Below are positions 1-7,314 of a stretch of 64,000 nucleotides of DNA, piece by piece. The position numbers were made by a program, and so were the translations under genes. The notes below the pieces were generated by a model. It had not been told where the DNA came from, ran no database searches, and saw only the letters and a list, made by a program, of their open reading frames with translations. The stretch is from assembly GCF_029080175.1 (NCBI RefSeq), contig NZ_JARFJC010000049.1. The stretch is one strand, 5' to 3'. The DNA is from Luteipulveratus flavus (GTDB taxonomy: Bacteria > Actinomycetota > Actinomycetes > Actinomycetales > Dermatophilaceae). Each line of letters opens with the position of its first letter. The first letter of the stretch is position 1.

Positions 1-93
1 CCCGTCATGATTCCCCGACATCTCCGCGATGACGTACGGCTCGTGGTCCGGACCGATGTGGTGCGGGCCGATCTGGATGGAGGGCTGGGTCAT
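1..93 (-). CDS. pseI: Pseudaminic/nonulosonic acid synthase, N-terminal fragment (gene runs off the left edge)
   Basis: Only the first 31 codons are inside the window. They contain VIAEMSGNHDG at residues 21-31, the opening motif of the NeuB/PseI family. These enzymes condense phosphoenolpyruvate with a 6-deoxy hexosamine to make nine-carbon nonulosonic acids in the cytoplasm. The AEMSGNH form is closer to PseI (pseudaminic acid) than to NeuB, which usually reads AEIGxNHxG. The ATG start is 2 bases after the stop of the PseH-like gene, so the two are co-transcribed leftwards. Sialic or legionaminic acid synthase remains possible because the active-site barrel lies outside the window. Confidence 0.72.
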   Translation of the reverse strand, partial: MTQPSIQIGPHHIGPDHEPYVIAEMSGNHDG

Positions 94-95
94 GG

Positions 96-602
96 TCACG
101 CCTTCTGCTGGTCGCGGGTACGGCGGATGCGGTGGACGAGCGTCGGACGGCCGCCGATCTCTCGCTCGTACGACTCCACCTCGGTGAAGCCGCTGCGTCG
201 GTTCATGCTGCGGACGGCCTCGTTGTGGTCCAGGACCTCACCCTCCAGGACCTCGAGCCCGAGCTCCTCGAAGGCGTACCGGACACCCTCGCGCTGGATC
301 TGCATCCAGGCCGGCAGCAGCGCGCCGCCCAGGCCGTCGTTGTCGAGGTAGTAGCCCCACATCGCGCTGCGCGGGCTGCTGCCCTCGGCGGTGATGTCGA
401 AGAAGTTGACGACGCCGGCGGGCTCGCCCCGACGCTCGTAGACGAGCACCTGGCGACTCGGATCCTGCTGGACCGCCGCCCACCACCTCTCGTGCATCTC
501 GGGGGTGATCTCCTCCTGCTGGAGGGACACCGCCTGGACCTCGGGATGGTTGCGCCAGACGCGGACGAGCTCCTTGTCGGCCTCCGTGGCGGGGCGAAGC
601 AT
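96..602 (-). CDS. pseH: PseH-like GNAT N-acetyltransferase
   Basis: A 168-residue RimJ/RimL-type GNAT protein. It has an N-terminal MLRPATEADKELVRVWRNHPEV segment typical of the family and a C-terminal MNRRSGF motif (the usual N-x-x-S-x-x-x-x-x-G-F region). PseH acetylates the 4-amino group of UDP-4-amino-4,6-dideoxy-AltNAc before PseI acts, and the length fits (about 160-190). It directly precedes the PseI-like gene, which supports a nonulosonic acid role over ribosomal-protein acetylation. The acyl donor may not be acetyl-CoA: a divergent acyl carrier protein module starts 112 bases away and could supply a different acyl group. That last point is inference. Confidence 0.66.
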   Translation of the reverse strand: MLRPATEADKELVRVWRNHPEVQAVSLQQEEITPEMHERWWAAVQQDPSRQVLVYERRGEPAGVVNFFDITAEGSSPRSAMWGYYLDNDGLGGALLPAWMQIQREGVRYAFEELGLEVLEGEVLDHNEAVRSMNRRSGFTEVESYEREIGGRPTLVHRIRRTRDQQKA

Positions 603-713
603 GCGGGAGCCTCCGACGAGTTGTTGGGGGAGAGGGTGAGAGCGGCATTTACACTACAACGGGCCCAGCGCTGGGCCGTTCCGACACTTCCCCGAAGATG
701 ACAGCGAGGATCG
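603..713. promoter_or_regulatory. Divergent promoter region with a palindrome
   Basis: This 111-base gap separates the leftward pse genes from the rightward ACP operon, so promoters for both must lie here. It contains an imperfect 23-base palindrome at 658-680 with a perfect core CCCAGCGCTGGG at 664-675 and AACGG/CCGTT outer arms offset by one G. An AT-rich TACACT at 650-655 could be a -10 box for the rightward operon. Its start point would then fall inside the palindrome, as expected for a repressor operator. The GAGGA before the ACP start is a normal ribosome binding site. The regulator is unknown. Confidence 0.4.
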
Positions 714-965
714 ATGAGCACGCTCAGCCGTGACCAGGTGCGCACCATGATGGCCGAGGTGCTGTCCGCCCAGGGCAAGGAGCTGCCCGCCGACGACAGC
801 GCCTCGCTGGAGACGATCGGCTTCCGCTCCCTCGACTTCTCCGAGCTGGCCCTGCGGGTCGAGGACGAGATCGGCGAGGAGCTCAACTTCGACGCTCCCG
901 GGCTGCGCTCGATCGAGACCGTCGGTGACGTGCTCGACTTCCTCGACCAGCTGCAGACGGCGTGA
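714..965 (+). CDS. Acyl carrier protein of the glycan-linked module
   Basis: An 83-residue acidic protein with the acyl-carrier fold. The segment IGFRSLDFSELALRVE (35-50) holds the phosphopantetheine attachment serine at S39, and helix-forming acidic residues follow. The residue before the serine is Arg instead of the usual Asp of the DSL motif, so this is not the housekeeping fatty-acid ACP. The 3' end overlaps the downstream ligase by GTGA, indicating translational coupling. It probably carries an acyl group made or activated by the next two enzymes. ATG start with AGCGAGGA six bases upstream. Confidence 0.85.
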   Translation: MSTLSRDQVRTMMAEVLSAQGKELPADDSASLETIGFRSLDFSELALRVEDEIGEELNFDAPGLRSIETVGDVLDFLDQLQTA

Positions 966-2176
966 GTCTTCCCGCCGGGGCGGGCAACCGCGTCATCACG
1001 GCCCGGTACGACGGGACGTGGGCGGGCCTCGCGGACGCGCCGGCGCTCCCGCCGGCGGCGGCCGTCCTGGTCCAGGACAACACCGAGGCCGTCCGCGCCG
1101 TGTGGCAGGCGGCCACGACGCCGCGCGAGACCCTGATCGCGGCCGCGACCCGGGTGGGCGACGAGCAGGCGCAGGAGCTGCGCGAGTCCGGCCTCGCCGT
1201 CGTCCGGTCGGACGCCGTCGAGCCGCCGCTCGCCGAGCGTGAGCCCGAGGCCGGGCGCGTCTGGCTGCTGACGTCCGGCTCGACCGGGCGGCCCAAGCAG
1301 GTCGCGCACACCCTGGAGTCGCTCACCACCGTCGGTGGCGACCAGCCGCGCCGGACCTGGCTGTGCCCGTACGCCACCGGCGCGTACGCGTGGTGGCAGA
1401 TCGTGACGCTCTCGCTGGCCCTGCCCGATCAGGACGTGCTCTTCGTCGAGCCGAGCGAGCTGGACCGCTGGCCCCAGATGGCGGTCGACGCCGGCGTGAC
1501 CGCCGCGTCCGGTACGCCGACGTTCTGGCGCCAGGCGCTCTTCCGCTCCGGTGACGTGCTCGCCGGGCTGCAGCTGGAGCAGATCACTCTCGGCGGCGAG
1601 CCCGTCGACCAGGCGATCCTCGACACGCTCCGCGAGGTCTTCCCGAAGGCCCGCATCTCCTGGATCTACGCCTCCTCCGAGGCGGGCGCCGCGATCGCCG
1701 TGCACGACGGCCAGGCCGGCTTCCCCGCCGCCTGGCTCGAGCGCGACACCCCCGGACGCCCACGGCTCACCGTCCAGGACGGCGAGCTCGTCATCGCCTC
1801 GGCCAAGGCCGCCGAGGGCATGGACGCCGCGATCCGTACGGGCGACCGCGCCGAGATCGTCGGCGACCGGGTGCTGATCACCGGGCGCATCGCGTCCGAC
1901 GAGATCAACGTGGGCGGCTCCAAGGCGTCCGCCTCGAAGGTCCGCGGTGTCCTGCTGGACCACCCCGACGTACGGTGGGCGGCCGTCCGCGGTCGTAAGG
2001 CGCCGCTGGTGGGTCAGGTCGTCATGGCCGAGGTGGTCCTCGCCGACGGATCCGCCGTGACCGACGCCGACCTCACCGCGTGGTGCGCCGCGCGACTGCC
2101 CGACTACTCCGTGCCGCGCCGGCTGCGCGTGCTGCCCGAGATCCCGATCAAGGAGACCCTGAAGAGCGATGTCTGA
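962..2176 (+). CDS. AMP-forming acyl-ACP/CoA ligase
   Basis: A 404-residue ANL-superfamily adenylating enzyme, shorter than typical acyl-CoA synthetases (500 or more). Motifs visible: TSGSTGRPK (104-112, phosphate loop), YASSEAG (236-242), RTGDRAE (292-298) and a C-terminal P-x5-K pattern ending at the likely catalytic K401. It should activate a carboxylic acid with ATP and load it onto the pantetheine of the ACP encoded just upstream (4-base overlap) or onto CoA. The short N-terminus resembles ligases that work on small acids or on carrier proteins. The substrate cannot be read from sequence. It overlaps the next gene by 8 bases. Confidence 0.8.
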   Translation: MSLPAGAGNRVITARYDGTWAGLADAPALPPAAAVLVQDNTEAVRAVWQAATTPRETLIAAATRVGDEQAQELRESGLAVVRSDAVEPPLAEREPEAGRVWLLTSGSTGRPKQVAHTLESLTTVGGDQPRRTWLCPYATGAYAWWQIVTLSLALPDQDVLFVEPSELDRWPQMAVDAGVTAASGTPTFWRQALFRSGDVLAGLQLEQITLGGEPVDQAILDTLREVFPKARISWIYASSEAGAAIAVHDGQAGFPAAWLERDTPGRPRLTVQDGELVIASAKAAEGMDAAIRTGDRAEIVGDRVLITGRIASDEINVGGSKASASKVRGVLLDHPDVRWAAVRGRKAPLVGQVVMAEVVLADGSAVTDADLTAWCAARLPDYSVPRRLRVLPEIPIKETLKSDV

Positions 2177-2942
2177 CACTGCCACCGCGCCCGCTGCCGC
2201 TACCCCCGCGGCCATCCCGCCGGCCACGTGCGTCCTGATCTCCGGCGGCTCCCGCGGTCTGGGTCTGAGCCTGGTGCACGACGCGCTGGCCAACGGCGCG
2301 AGGGTCGCGACCTTCGCGCGCACCGTCACGCCCGAGCTGGAGGCCCTGGCCGCCGAGCGCCCGGACGACGTCTTCGTCGGATCGGTCGACATCACCGACA
2401 CCAAGGCGATCACCACGTTCATCAAGGAGGCGTCGGCCAAGCTCGGCCCGATCGACGCCCTGATCAACAACGCGGCCATCGGCCAGGACTCCCTGCACGT
2501 GCACACCTCGCCGGAGCGGGTCGCGCAGATCGTCACGACCAACCTCACCGCGCCGCTGCTGCTCGCCCGCGCGTTCCTGCGGCACGCGATGGCCAAGTCC
2601 GGCCGCGGCCGGATCGTCATGGTCACCTCGGTGTGCGCCCAGCGCGGCTACTCCGGCCTGGTCACCTACTCGGCGACCAAGGGCGGTCTGGACTCCGCGA
2701 TGCGGACCCTCGCCCGGGAGATGCACGGCCGCTTCCTGGTCAACTCGGTGGCGCCGGGCTTCTTCGCCTCCGAGATGTCCTCGGTCCTCGGCAACGAGCA
2801 GCTGTCCACGATCACCCGGCGCACGCCGTCCGGTCGCCTGGTCGAGCCGGACAACATCACCCCGGTCGTGCGGTCGCTGCTGTTCGACGACACCAACCTC
2901 AACGGCCAGGTCATCACCATCGACGGCGGCGGCTCGATCTAG
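2169..2942 (+). CDS. SDR-family ketoreductase (FabG-like)
   Basis: A 257-residue classical short-chain dehydrogenase. It has GGSRGLG (26-32) for NAD(P) binding, NNAA (100-103), a catalytic serine at S154 and the Y167-x-x-x-K171 pair in YSATK, and ends in a FabG-like GQVITIDGGGS tail. Roughly the first 18 residues are Ala/Pro-rich and probably disordered. Together with the overlapping ligase and ACP it looks like a 3-ketoacyl-ACP reductase, giving a 3-hydroxyacyl-ACP. No ketosynthase is present, so the ketoacyl group would have to enter ready-made (for example acetoacetate). A sugar-oxidoreductase role is the alternative. Confidence 0.78.
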   Translation: MSDTATAPAAATPAAIPPATCVLISGGSRGLGLSLVHDALANGARVATFARTVTPELEALAAERPDDVFVGSVDITDTKAITTFIKEASAKLGPIDALINNAAIGQDSLHVHTSPERVAQIVTTNLTAPLLLARAFLRHAMAKSGRGRIVMVTSVCAQRGYSGLVTYSATKGGLDSAMRTLAREMHGRFLVNSVAPGFFASEMSSVLGNEQLSTITRRTPSGRLVEPDNITPVVRSLLFDDTNLNGQVITIDGGGSI

Positions 2943-2982
2943 CCGCTGCCGTCGGGCTGGCTGCGGCCGTGCGACTGATCGA

Positions 2983-3017
2983 GGAGTCCTCCCGGGGCGT
3001 TGTCCCGGGAGGACTTC
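2983..3017 (+). terminator. Strong hairpin after the ketoreductase gene
   Basis: AGTCCTCCCGGG (2985-2996) pairs perfectly with CCCGGGAGGACT (3004-3015) around a 7-base loop, and the stem extends through a G-T and a G-C pair. No U-run follows, as is common for GC-rich actinobacterial terminators. It lies 40 bases after the ketoreductase stop. The right arm carries GGGAGGA, a ribosome-binding-like sequence, upstream of the next reading frame, so it may instead be an attenuating or translation-controlling hairpin. Confidence 0.6.
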
Positions 3018-3028
3018 CTGCGTCCTGG

Positions 3029-3433
3029 GTGAGTGCGCAGACCGTGCACGTCGGCGCGGGCGTCGACCGGGACACCCACCCGGACGCCGCGCGCAGCTAC
3101 CTCGCCGACGCGCGGGGGGTCGCGTGGGACCCGCCGGCGCCCGGCGGTTATCGGCTGGCGGTCGACGCCGAGCTCGCCGCACAGCGCGTGCCGGGAGCCG
3201 TCGTACGGCGGGCTCGCCTCACCGAACCCGTCGAGCCGCAGGACTTCTGGGCCCGCTGGACCCGGGCGGAGGTGCTGGCCAAGCTGCTCGACGTGCCGAT
3301 CCTGCTCTGGGTCCGCGAGCATGGGCTCCTCGTCCCCGACCTCGGGGCCGAGGCGGTCGCGTGGCGTACCTACGCGTGGGAGGACCTCGTCGTGACGTTC
3401 GCGGTGAGGGCACCGCAGGACCCTGCCGACTGA
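3029..3433 (+). CDS. Compact 4'-phosphopantetheinyl transferase-like protein
   Basis: A 134-residue protein with the two signatures of phosphopantetheinyl transferases in the right order. VDAE (D46, E48) matches the D-x-E magnesium pair, and WTRAEVLAK (77-85, E81) matches the W-[ST]-x-K-E-A-x-x-K motif, with the family Lys before the Glu replaced by Ala. It resembles only the second half of an Sfp-type enzyme, so it may act as a dimer like AcpS. The likely job is to convert the neighbouring ACP to holo form. The GTG at 3029 lies just after the hairpin; an in-frame GTG at 2969 would start inside it and is less likely. The family call is inference from motifs. Confidence 0.55.
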   Translation: MSAQTVHVGAGVDRDTHPDAARSYLADARGVAWDPPAPGGYRLAVDAELAAQRVPGAVVRRARLTEPVEPQDFWARWTRAEVLAKLLDVPILLWVREHGLLVPDLGAEAVAWRTYAWEDLVVTFAVRAPQDPAD

Positions 3434-3459
3434 GATGGCGTGACCCTTGCCATCCCACT

Positions 3460-3475
3460 TCGAACACTTGTACGA
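3460..3475 (+). promoter_or_regulatory. SOS box (LexA site) upstream of the HNH gene
   Basis: The 16 bases TCGAACACTTGTACGA match the actinobacterial LexA consensus TCGAAC-N4-GTTCGA with one mismatch in the right half. The site ends 7 bases before the ATG of the 13E12-type gene. SOS control of 13E12 repeat genes is established in mycobacteria, so damage-inducible expression of this locus is expected, although the gene is broken. Confidence 0.72.
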
Positions 3476-3482
3476 TAACGGA

Positions 3483-4894
3483 ATGGGGAAGGGCGCGCAG
3501 GTCGGGGACGGTGAGGCGGTCACGGCCTCCGACCTGCGCGGATTCCTGGACGCGCTGGCCGGGCTGGCCGCGGACGTCGACGACGCCGAGCGGGTCGAGC
3601 AGCTCGCCGCGCTGGAAGCCCTGCAGGCTGCCCGCGTCGCGGCGCAGGCGCGGGTCATGGTCGGCCTGTCGGACTCGCAGGTCGGCGTCCAGGCCGAGGC
3701 CGGTCTCGCTGTGCGTCAGCGCGGGCGAGGCGTTCCGGAGCAGGTCGGGCTCGCCTGCCGCATCTCGCCGCAGGCCGCCGCGGTGCGGCTCGGTCGCGCT
3801 CGTGCCTGGCTGACGCAGCTGCCGTTCACCCTGCGCGCTCTCGAGCGGGGCCGCATCAGTGAGCGCGTCGCCGACGCGGCGGTGCGGCAGACCTCGCACC
3901 TCGGGCCGGCCGACCGGCGGGCCGTCGACGCGCTCGCGGCGCCGCTGCTGCCCGACCTGTCGTTCAAGGAGGCAGACGCGGCGATCCGTCGCCTCGCGTA
4001 CGAGCGTGACCCGGCTGGGCTGGTCGAGCGCATCGGCCGGGCCGCTCAGGACCGCGCGGTGTGGTCGCGGCCGGCCCCCGACTGCATGAGCGTGCTCTCG
4101 GCTGTGCTGCCCGTGGCCGACGGTGTGGCGGCCTACGCGGCGCTGGACCAGCACGCCCGCGAGCTGCGTGCGGCGGGCGACGCACGGTCCCTGCCCAGCT
4201 GCGCGCCGACACCCTGGTCGAGCGGCTGACGGGCAGGGCCGTCGCCGGGGGCAAGCCGGTGGAGATCGGGCTGGTGATGTCGGCGTCCACCCTGCTGGAC
4301 GACGGGCGCGAGCCCGGGCTGGTGGACGGTCACGGCCCGGTGCCGGCCGCGCTCGCCAGGACGATCGCTGCCGGGGAGCCCCAGGCGGGCCTGAGGGGCC
4401 GGCCGCCCGCTACGGACAGCGACGGCGCGCGGGCCCGTGCCTGGGTGCGGAGGGTGTTCGCCGATCCGGTCGACGGCACGGCCGTCGCGGTGGACTCGCG
4501 ACGCCGGACGTTCGGTGGCCCGCTGCGACGACTCATCTCGGCCAGAGACCGCGTCTGCCGAACTCCGTTCTGCGACGCGCCGATCCAGCATCACGACCAC
4601 GTCGTGAGGTACACCGACGGCGGTCTGACCGATGCGGCCAACGGCCAGGGCCTGTGCGAGCGGTGCAACGACACCAAGGAGCTACCAGGTTGGTCGGCCC
4701 GGGTGGTCCATCCCGGTCACGAGCGCGGCGCACCACGGGCCGGACCGGCGCACGAGGTCGAGATCACCACCCCGACCGGCCACCGTCATCGGTCCGTCGC
4801 GCCGTCAGTCCTGGGTGGCAGGCCGCGTCCGTTCACCGGCGACCTCACCGTGCTCGAACGTCGGGTACTGCTCGTGCTGAGCGACGCCGCCTGA
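3483..4894 (+). pseudogene. DUF222/13E12-family HNH endonuclease, frameshifted
   Basis: Reading from the ATG at 3483, the DUF222 N-terminal region (ADVDDAERVEQLAALEALQAAR and so on) runs in one frame to about 4190-4200. The family then continues in another frame with AQLRADTLVERLTG. A single-base deletion, or a sequencing error, separates the halves. The C-terminal HNH nuclease domain is intact: CRTPFCDAPIQHHDHVV, GGLTDAANGQGLC and RCNDTKE keep the zinc cysteines and the H-N-H residues. The family occurs in multiple copies in actinobacteria and is thought to be mobile or damage-linked. A LexA box lies just upstream. If the shift is real, the nuclease half is not made from the normal start. 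Confidence 0.8.
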
Positions 4895-4992
4895 GCACGC
4901 GCTCGCCTGGTCCCTGAGTCCACCGCGCACGATCTGCGTGCCGCGAACATGGCTCAGGGCCAGAGGTCAGGGCGTCGGCGCGGACGCCGGCC

Positions 4993-6384
4993 TCAGCGTG
5001 AGCGCTGCGTACGGCTGCGGGCGGCCTCGACCAGACGCCTGGTCGGGGCGGTGAGCACGAGCAGCGTGCGGCGCGGCCATGGGCCGTCCGCCGTGGCGAC
5101 CGCGTGCTCGAGGGCGCGGATGCGACGCTCCTGGTCGGACGCGCGCCGCTGTAGATCCGCGACCTGGACGCTGCGGTCGTGCAGCGCGGCCTCCAGCTCC
5201 TCCCGGCGCGCCTCGACGACGTCCTCGGCGACGTCGGACGGGCGGTGGGCAGCGGCTCGAGGCGTCGGGGCGGCCACCTCCGCGGCCGACGCGGCCACGC
5301 CTCCGAGGATGCGCAGCTCGTGCGCGAGCGCCTGCGCGTCCAGCTCCGGTGCGAACGGGTGAGCGCCCGGCGCCCCTGCGACCTGGCCAGCCAGCTCGAC
5401 CAGCGCCGCGTCGTACGACACGTCGTCGCCGCAGCCGGCGCGCAGCTCCTCGAGCAGCGTCCGAGCCCGCGACAGGTTGCCGTCCCGCAGGGCGAGCAGC
5501 AGCGGCCAACGGTGTCCACGCAACGGCCCGTCGACCGCCTCGCCGAGTCCGGGGTCCGCGACGAGCGCGGGTGCGTGCAGCACGCGCGGTGAGCGTCCGG
5601 CGACCACCAGCCAGCCTCCGGCCAGCTCGGCCGCCGCGCCACCGGCGAGGACGTCGACGGCGCGGTCGGCGTACGCCACCGCGTGTACGGCAGCCGCCAG
5701 GGCCTCGTGCGCGTTCCGCACCGCCTCCTCGGACCCACCCTCGAGCACGACGACCGGGTCGGCGCCGGTGGGCAGGAGGGAGCGCTCGACCCACGGGGTG
5801 AGTCCGGCGTCGCCCAGCAGGCCGGGCAGCTCGTGGCGGAACGGGCGGCGGACGTCGTACCCGTCGGTGCCGACCCACCACGCGGTGTCGTCGGCGAGCC
5901 GGTGCGGCTGCGTCCCGGCGGTCAGGGTGTCCAGGCCCAGCCCGCCCGGCACGAGGGCGACGACGCATCCGTCGTCGGCGACGGCGTCGGCAGCCAGGCC
6001 CAGGGTGTCCGCGTGCGACAGCCCGGGGGAGTCGGGCGAGAGCACCGTCTCCGGGGGGTCGAGCAGGACGACGACGTCGTACGCGGACCCCGCGGGCAGC
6101 CGGTCGAGGGCGCCGCAGACGACGTCAGCGCCGTCCTGCGCGAGCGCCTCGGCGTCGGGCACGCCGCGGACGAGCACCCGAACGTCGTGATCGCGAAAGT
6201 ACTGACGTAGCAGGGCTGCTCGCGGGCCGGCGAGCAGAACCCGACGCCGGCCCTCCGGCACCAGGGCGAGGACGGCCGGGGCGATGGCGCGCAGCGGCGC
6301 GGTCGTCGCGAGGTCGGACCAGGTCGCCATCTCGCCGCCGATGAGCCGCGGGTGCACCCCGGGCCGGGTGGGGTCGTCGGGCAC
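4993..6384 (-). CDS. Glycan-locus protein, methyltransferase-like N-terminus with C-terminal coiled coil
   Basis: A 463-residue protein I cannot name. Residues about 30-160 look like a Rossmann fold (strand-rich RRRVLLAGPRAALL, then YDVVVLLDPPETVLS, then DGCVVALVPGG), reminiscent of SAM-dependent methyltransferases but with a degenerate SAM loop. The middle is Ala/Leu-rich and helical. Around residues 380-430 a heptad-like, charged segment (EARREELEAALHDRS, DQERRIRALEHAV) predicts a coiled coil, and the tail is basic. It diverges from the GT2 gene with only 50 bases between, so a role in the same glycan pathway is likely. It could modify sugars or act as a scaffold. Confidence 0.55.
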   Translation of the reverse strand: MPDDPTRPGVHPRLIGGEMATWSDLATTAPLRAIAPAVLALVPEGRRRVLLAGPRAALLRQYFRDHDVRVLVRGVPDAEALAQDGADVVCGALDRLPAGSAYDVVVLLDPPETVLSPDSPGLSHADTLGLAADAVADDGCVVALVPGGLGLDTLTAGTQPHRLADDTAWWVGTDGYDVRRPFRHELPGLLGDAGLTPWVERSLLPTGADPVVVLEGGSEEAVRNAHEALAAAVHAVAYADRAVDVLAGGAAAELAGGWLVVAGRSPRVLHAPALVADPGLGEAVDGPLRGHRWPLLLALRDGNLSRARTLLEELRAGCGDDVSYDAALVELAGQVAGAPGAHPFAPELDAQALAHELRILGGVAASAAEVAAPTPRAAAHRPSDVAEDVVEARREELEAALHDRSVQVADLQRRASDQERRIRALEHAVATADGPWPRRTLLVLTAPTRRLVEAARSRTQRSR

Positions 6385-6434
6385 GCTGCCTCACTGGGGT
6401 CGGTCGGTCCGGGTCGGTCGTCTAGCCTAGCCCG

Positions 6435-7313
6435 GTGCCTGCGGAGTCCACCTTGCCCAGCGTCGGTGTCGTGCTGCTCCACATGGGGGACCGGCCGACC
6501 GAGCTCGCCGAGGCGCTGCGCACGCTGAAGGCGCAGCAGGGCGTCGAGCTGGACGTCGTCCTCGTCGGCAACGGCTGGGAGCCGACGGGTCTGCCCGACT
6601 GGGTGCGCACCGTCCACCTGCCGGAGAACGTCGGCATCCCCGAGGGCCGCAACGTCGGCGCGCGGGAGGTGCGCGGCGAGCTGCTCTACTTCTACGACGA
6701 CGACGCGTCCCTCCCCACGCCCGACGTCCTCTCCCGGCTGGCGCGGGTGATCCTCGGCGACCCGGCCGTCGCCGTGGCCCAGCCCCGTGGCGAGGACCCG
6801 ACCGGCAAGACCGCGCCGCGCCGCTGGGTGCCCCGGTTCAACGTCGAGGACGGCGGCAAGGCCGGTCCCGCGACCTGGTTCTGGGAGGCGGTCTTCATGA
6901 TCCGTCGCGCGGCGTTCGAGCAGGTGGGCGGCTGGCCCGGTCACTTCTTCTACGGCCACGAGGGCATCGACCTGGCGTGGCGGCTCGTCGACGCCGGCTG
7001 GACCATCCAGTACGTGCCGTCCGTGGCGGTCAACCACCCCGCGACCAGCCCCGCACGGCACCAGGTCTTCTACCGGATGAACGCCCGCAACCGGGTCTGG
7101 GTGGCCCGGCGCAACCTCCCCGCGCCGCTCGTCCCGGTCTACCTCGCCTCGTGGACCGGTGTCACCCTGGCCCGCGTCCACGACAAGGCGGCGCTCGGGA
7201 CCTGGTTCAAGGGGTTCGGCGAGGGTCTGCGCAGCGACCCCGGCCCGCGGCGCCCGATGTCCTGGCGCACGGTCGCCCGGCTGGCCCGCGCCGGCCGGCC
7301 GCCGGTGATCTGA
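6435..7313 (+). CDS. Family 2 glycosyltransferase
   Basis: A 292-residue GT-A fold enzyme. It opens with PSVGVVLLHMGDRP, has ENVGIPEGRNVGAR for nucleotide-sugar binding, the metal-binding FYDDDAS (DDD at 88-90) and a distal HEGIDLAWR acidic motif near residue 175. No clear membrane segment is present, so it acts at the cytoplasmic face. It is followed after 1 base by the sialyltransferase-like gene, so the two probably extend the same surface polymer. Donor and acceptor sugars are unknown. The GTG start has no strong ribosome binding site. Confidence 0.85.
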   Translation: MPAESTLPSVGVVLLHMGDRPTELAEALRTLKAQQGVELDVVLVGNGWEPTGLPDWVRTVHLPENVGIPEGRNVGAREVRGELLYFYDDDASLPTPDVLSRLARVILGDPAVAVAQPRGEDPTGKTAPRRWVPRFNVEDGGKAGPATWFWEAVFMIRRAAFEQVGGWPGHFFYGHEGIDLAWRLVDAGWTIQYVPSVAVNHPATSPARHQVFYRMNARNRVWVARRNLPAPLVPVYLASWTGVTLARVHDKAALGTWFKGFGEGLRSDPGPRRPMSWRTVARLARAGRPPVI

Positions 7314-7314
7314 C

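Noticed and set aside
203..2626. Long minus-strand open frame across the ACP module
   Set aside because: Antisense to three genes with clear domains; no homology-like pattern in the translation.
2969..3028. Upstream GTG start for the PPTase-like gene
   Set aside because: It has no ribosome binding site and its first codons lie in the strong hairpin; the extra 20 residues look unlike the family.
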